From NCBI GenBank assembly GCA_964426895.1, contig CAYRSH010000083.1, positions 1-5,639 on the forward strand: a stretch of 5,639 bases of DNA, written 5' to 3'. Both the position numbers and the translations under genes were made by a program. Positions 5,626 to 5,639 of the stretch are shown piece by piece. Position 1 is the first letter of the stretch. Each line of letters starts with the position of its first letter. Below the pieces are notes generated by a model. It ran no database searches, was not told the origin of the DNA, and saw only the letters and a list, made by a program, of their open reading frames with translations. This stretch comes from Caldipriscus sp964426895 (GTDB lineage Bacteria > Hydrothermota > Hydrothermia > LBFQ01).

Positions 5626-5639
5626 ATGTACAGGTTAAG
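5626..5639 (+). CDS. Start of an unidentified gene (partial, four codons)
   Basis: An ATG followed by TAC AGG TTA (M-Y-R-L) runs off the right edge. It is called only because a strong promoter lies immediately before it with the same -10-to-ATG spacing seen at nuoB, ctaB and pntAA. Nothing can be said about its product. Confidence 0.4.

Overview
This window is a compact, one-directional bacterial gene cluster for respiration and cofactor supply. Seven complete genes lie on the + strand, with the 3' end of an eighth at the left edge and the first codons of a ninth at the right edge. The order is: end of an unidentified gene; nuoB (complex I subunit carrying cluster N2); ribA (GTP cyclohydrolase II); an unrecognised beta-propeller-like protein; ctaB (heme O synthase); pntAA, pntAB and pntB (a three-subunit proton-translocating transhydrogenase); start of an unidentified gene. 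No RNA gene, mobile element, CRISPR array or convincing minus-strand gene was seen.

The host is clearly a bacterium: bacterial-type -10/-35 promoters, CtaB, RibA and PntAB. It is mildly AT-rich, favours ATA for Ile and AGG/AGA for Arg, and has very short or negative intergenic gaps. These traits are common in deep-branching thermophilic bacteria, and the NuoB and Pnt proteins resemble the Thermus-type versions as I recall them. The phylum cannot be fixed from this window; a deep-branching thermophile (Aquificota-like, Deinococcota-like or an uncultured lineage) is a guess.

Regulatory layout is the most distinctive feature. Four starts (nuoB, ctaB, pntAA and the gene at the right edge) have no Shine-Dalgarno sequence at a usable distance. 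Instead each has a -10 hexamer (TAAAAT, TAAAAT, TATAAT, CATAAT) only 8 or 9 bases before the ATG. Transcription would then begin at or within a base or two of the start codon, giving leaderless mRNAs. Genes inside the operons behave differently: pntAB and pntB have strong Shine-Dalgarno sequences and overlap their upstream neighbour, while ribA and the unknown gene start on or directly after the preceding stop codon. The inferred transcription units are nuoB-ribA-unknown, ctaB (promoter inside the end of the unknown gene), pntAA-pntAB-pntB, and the next gene.

Functionally, NuoB belongs to the proton-pumping NADH dehydrogenase, RibA starts synthesis of the flavins that complex I needs, CtaB supplies heme for heme-copper oxidases, and PntAB couples the proton gradient to NADPH formation. 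The set suits an aerobic or microaerobic respiring cell. The unknown propeller protein, placed between ribA and ctaB, is the only complete gene without a recognisable role.
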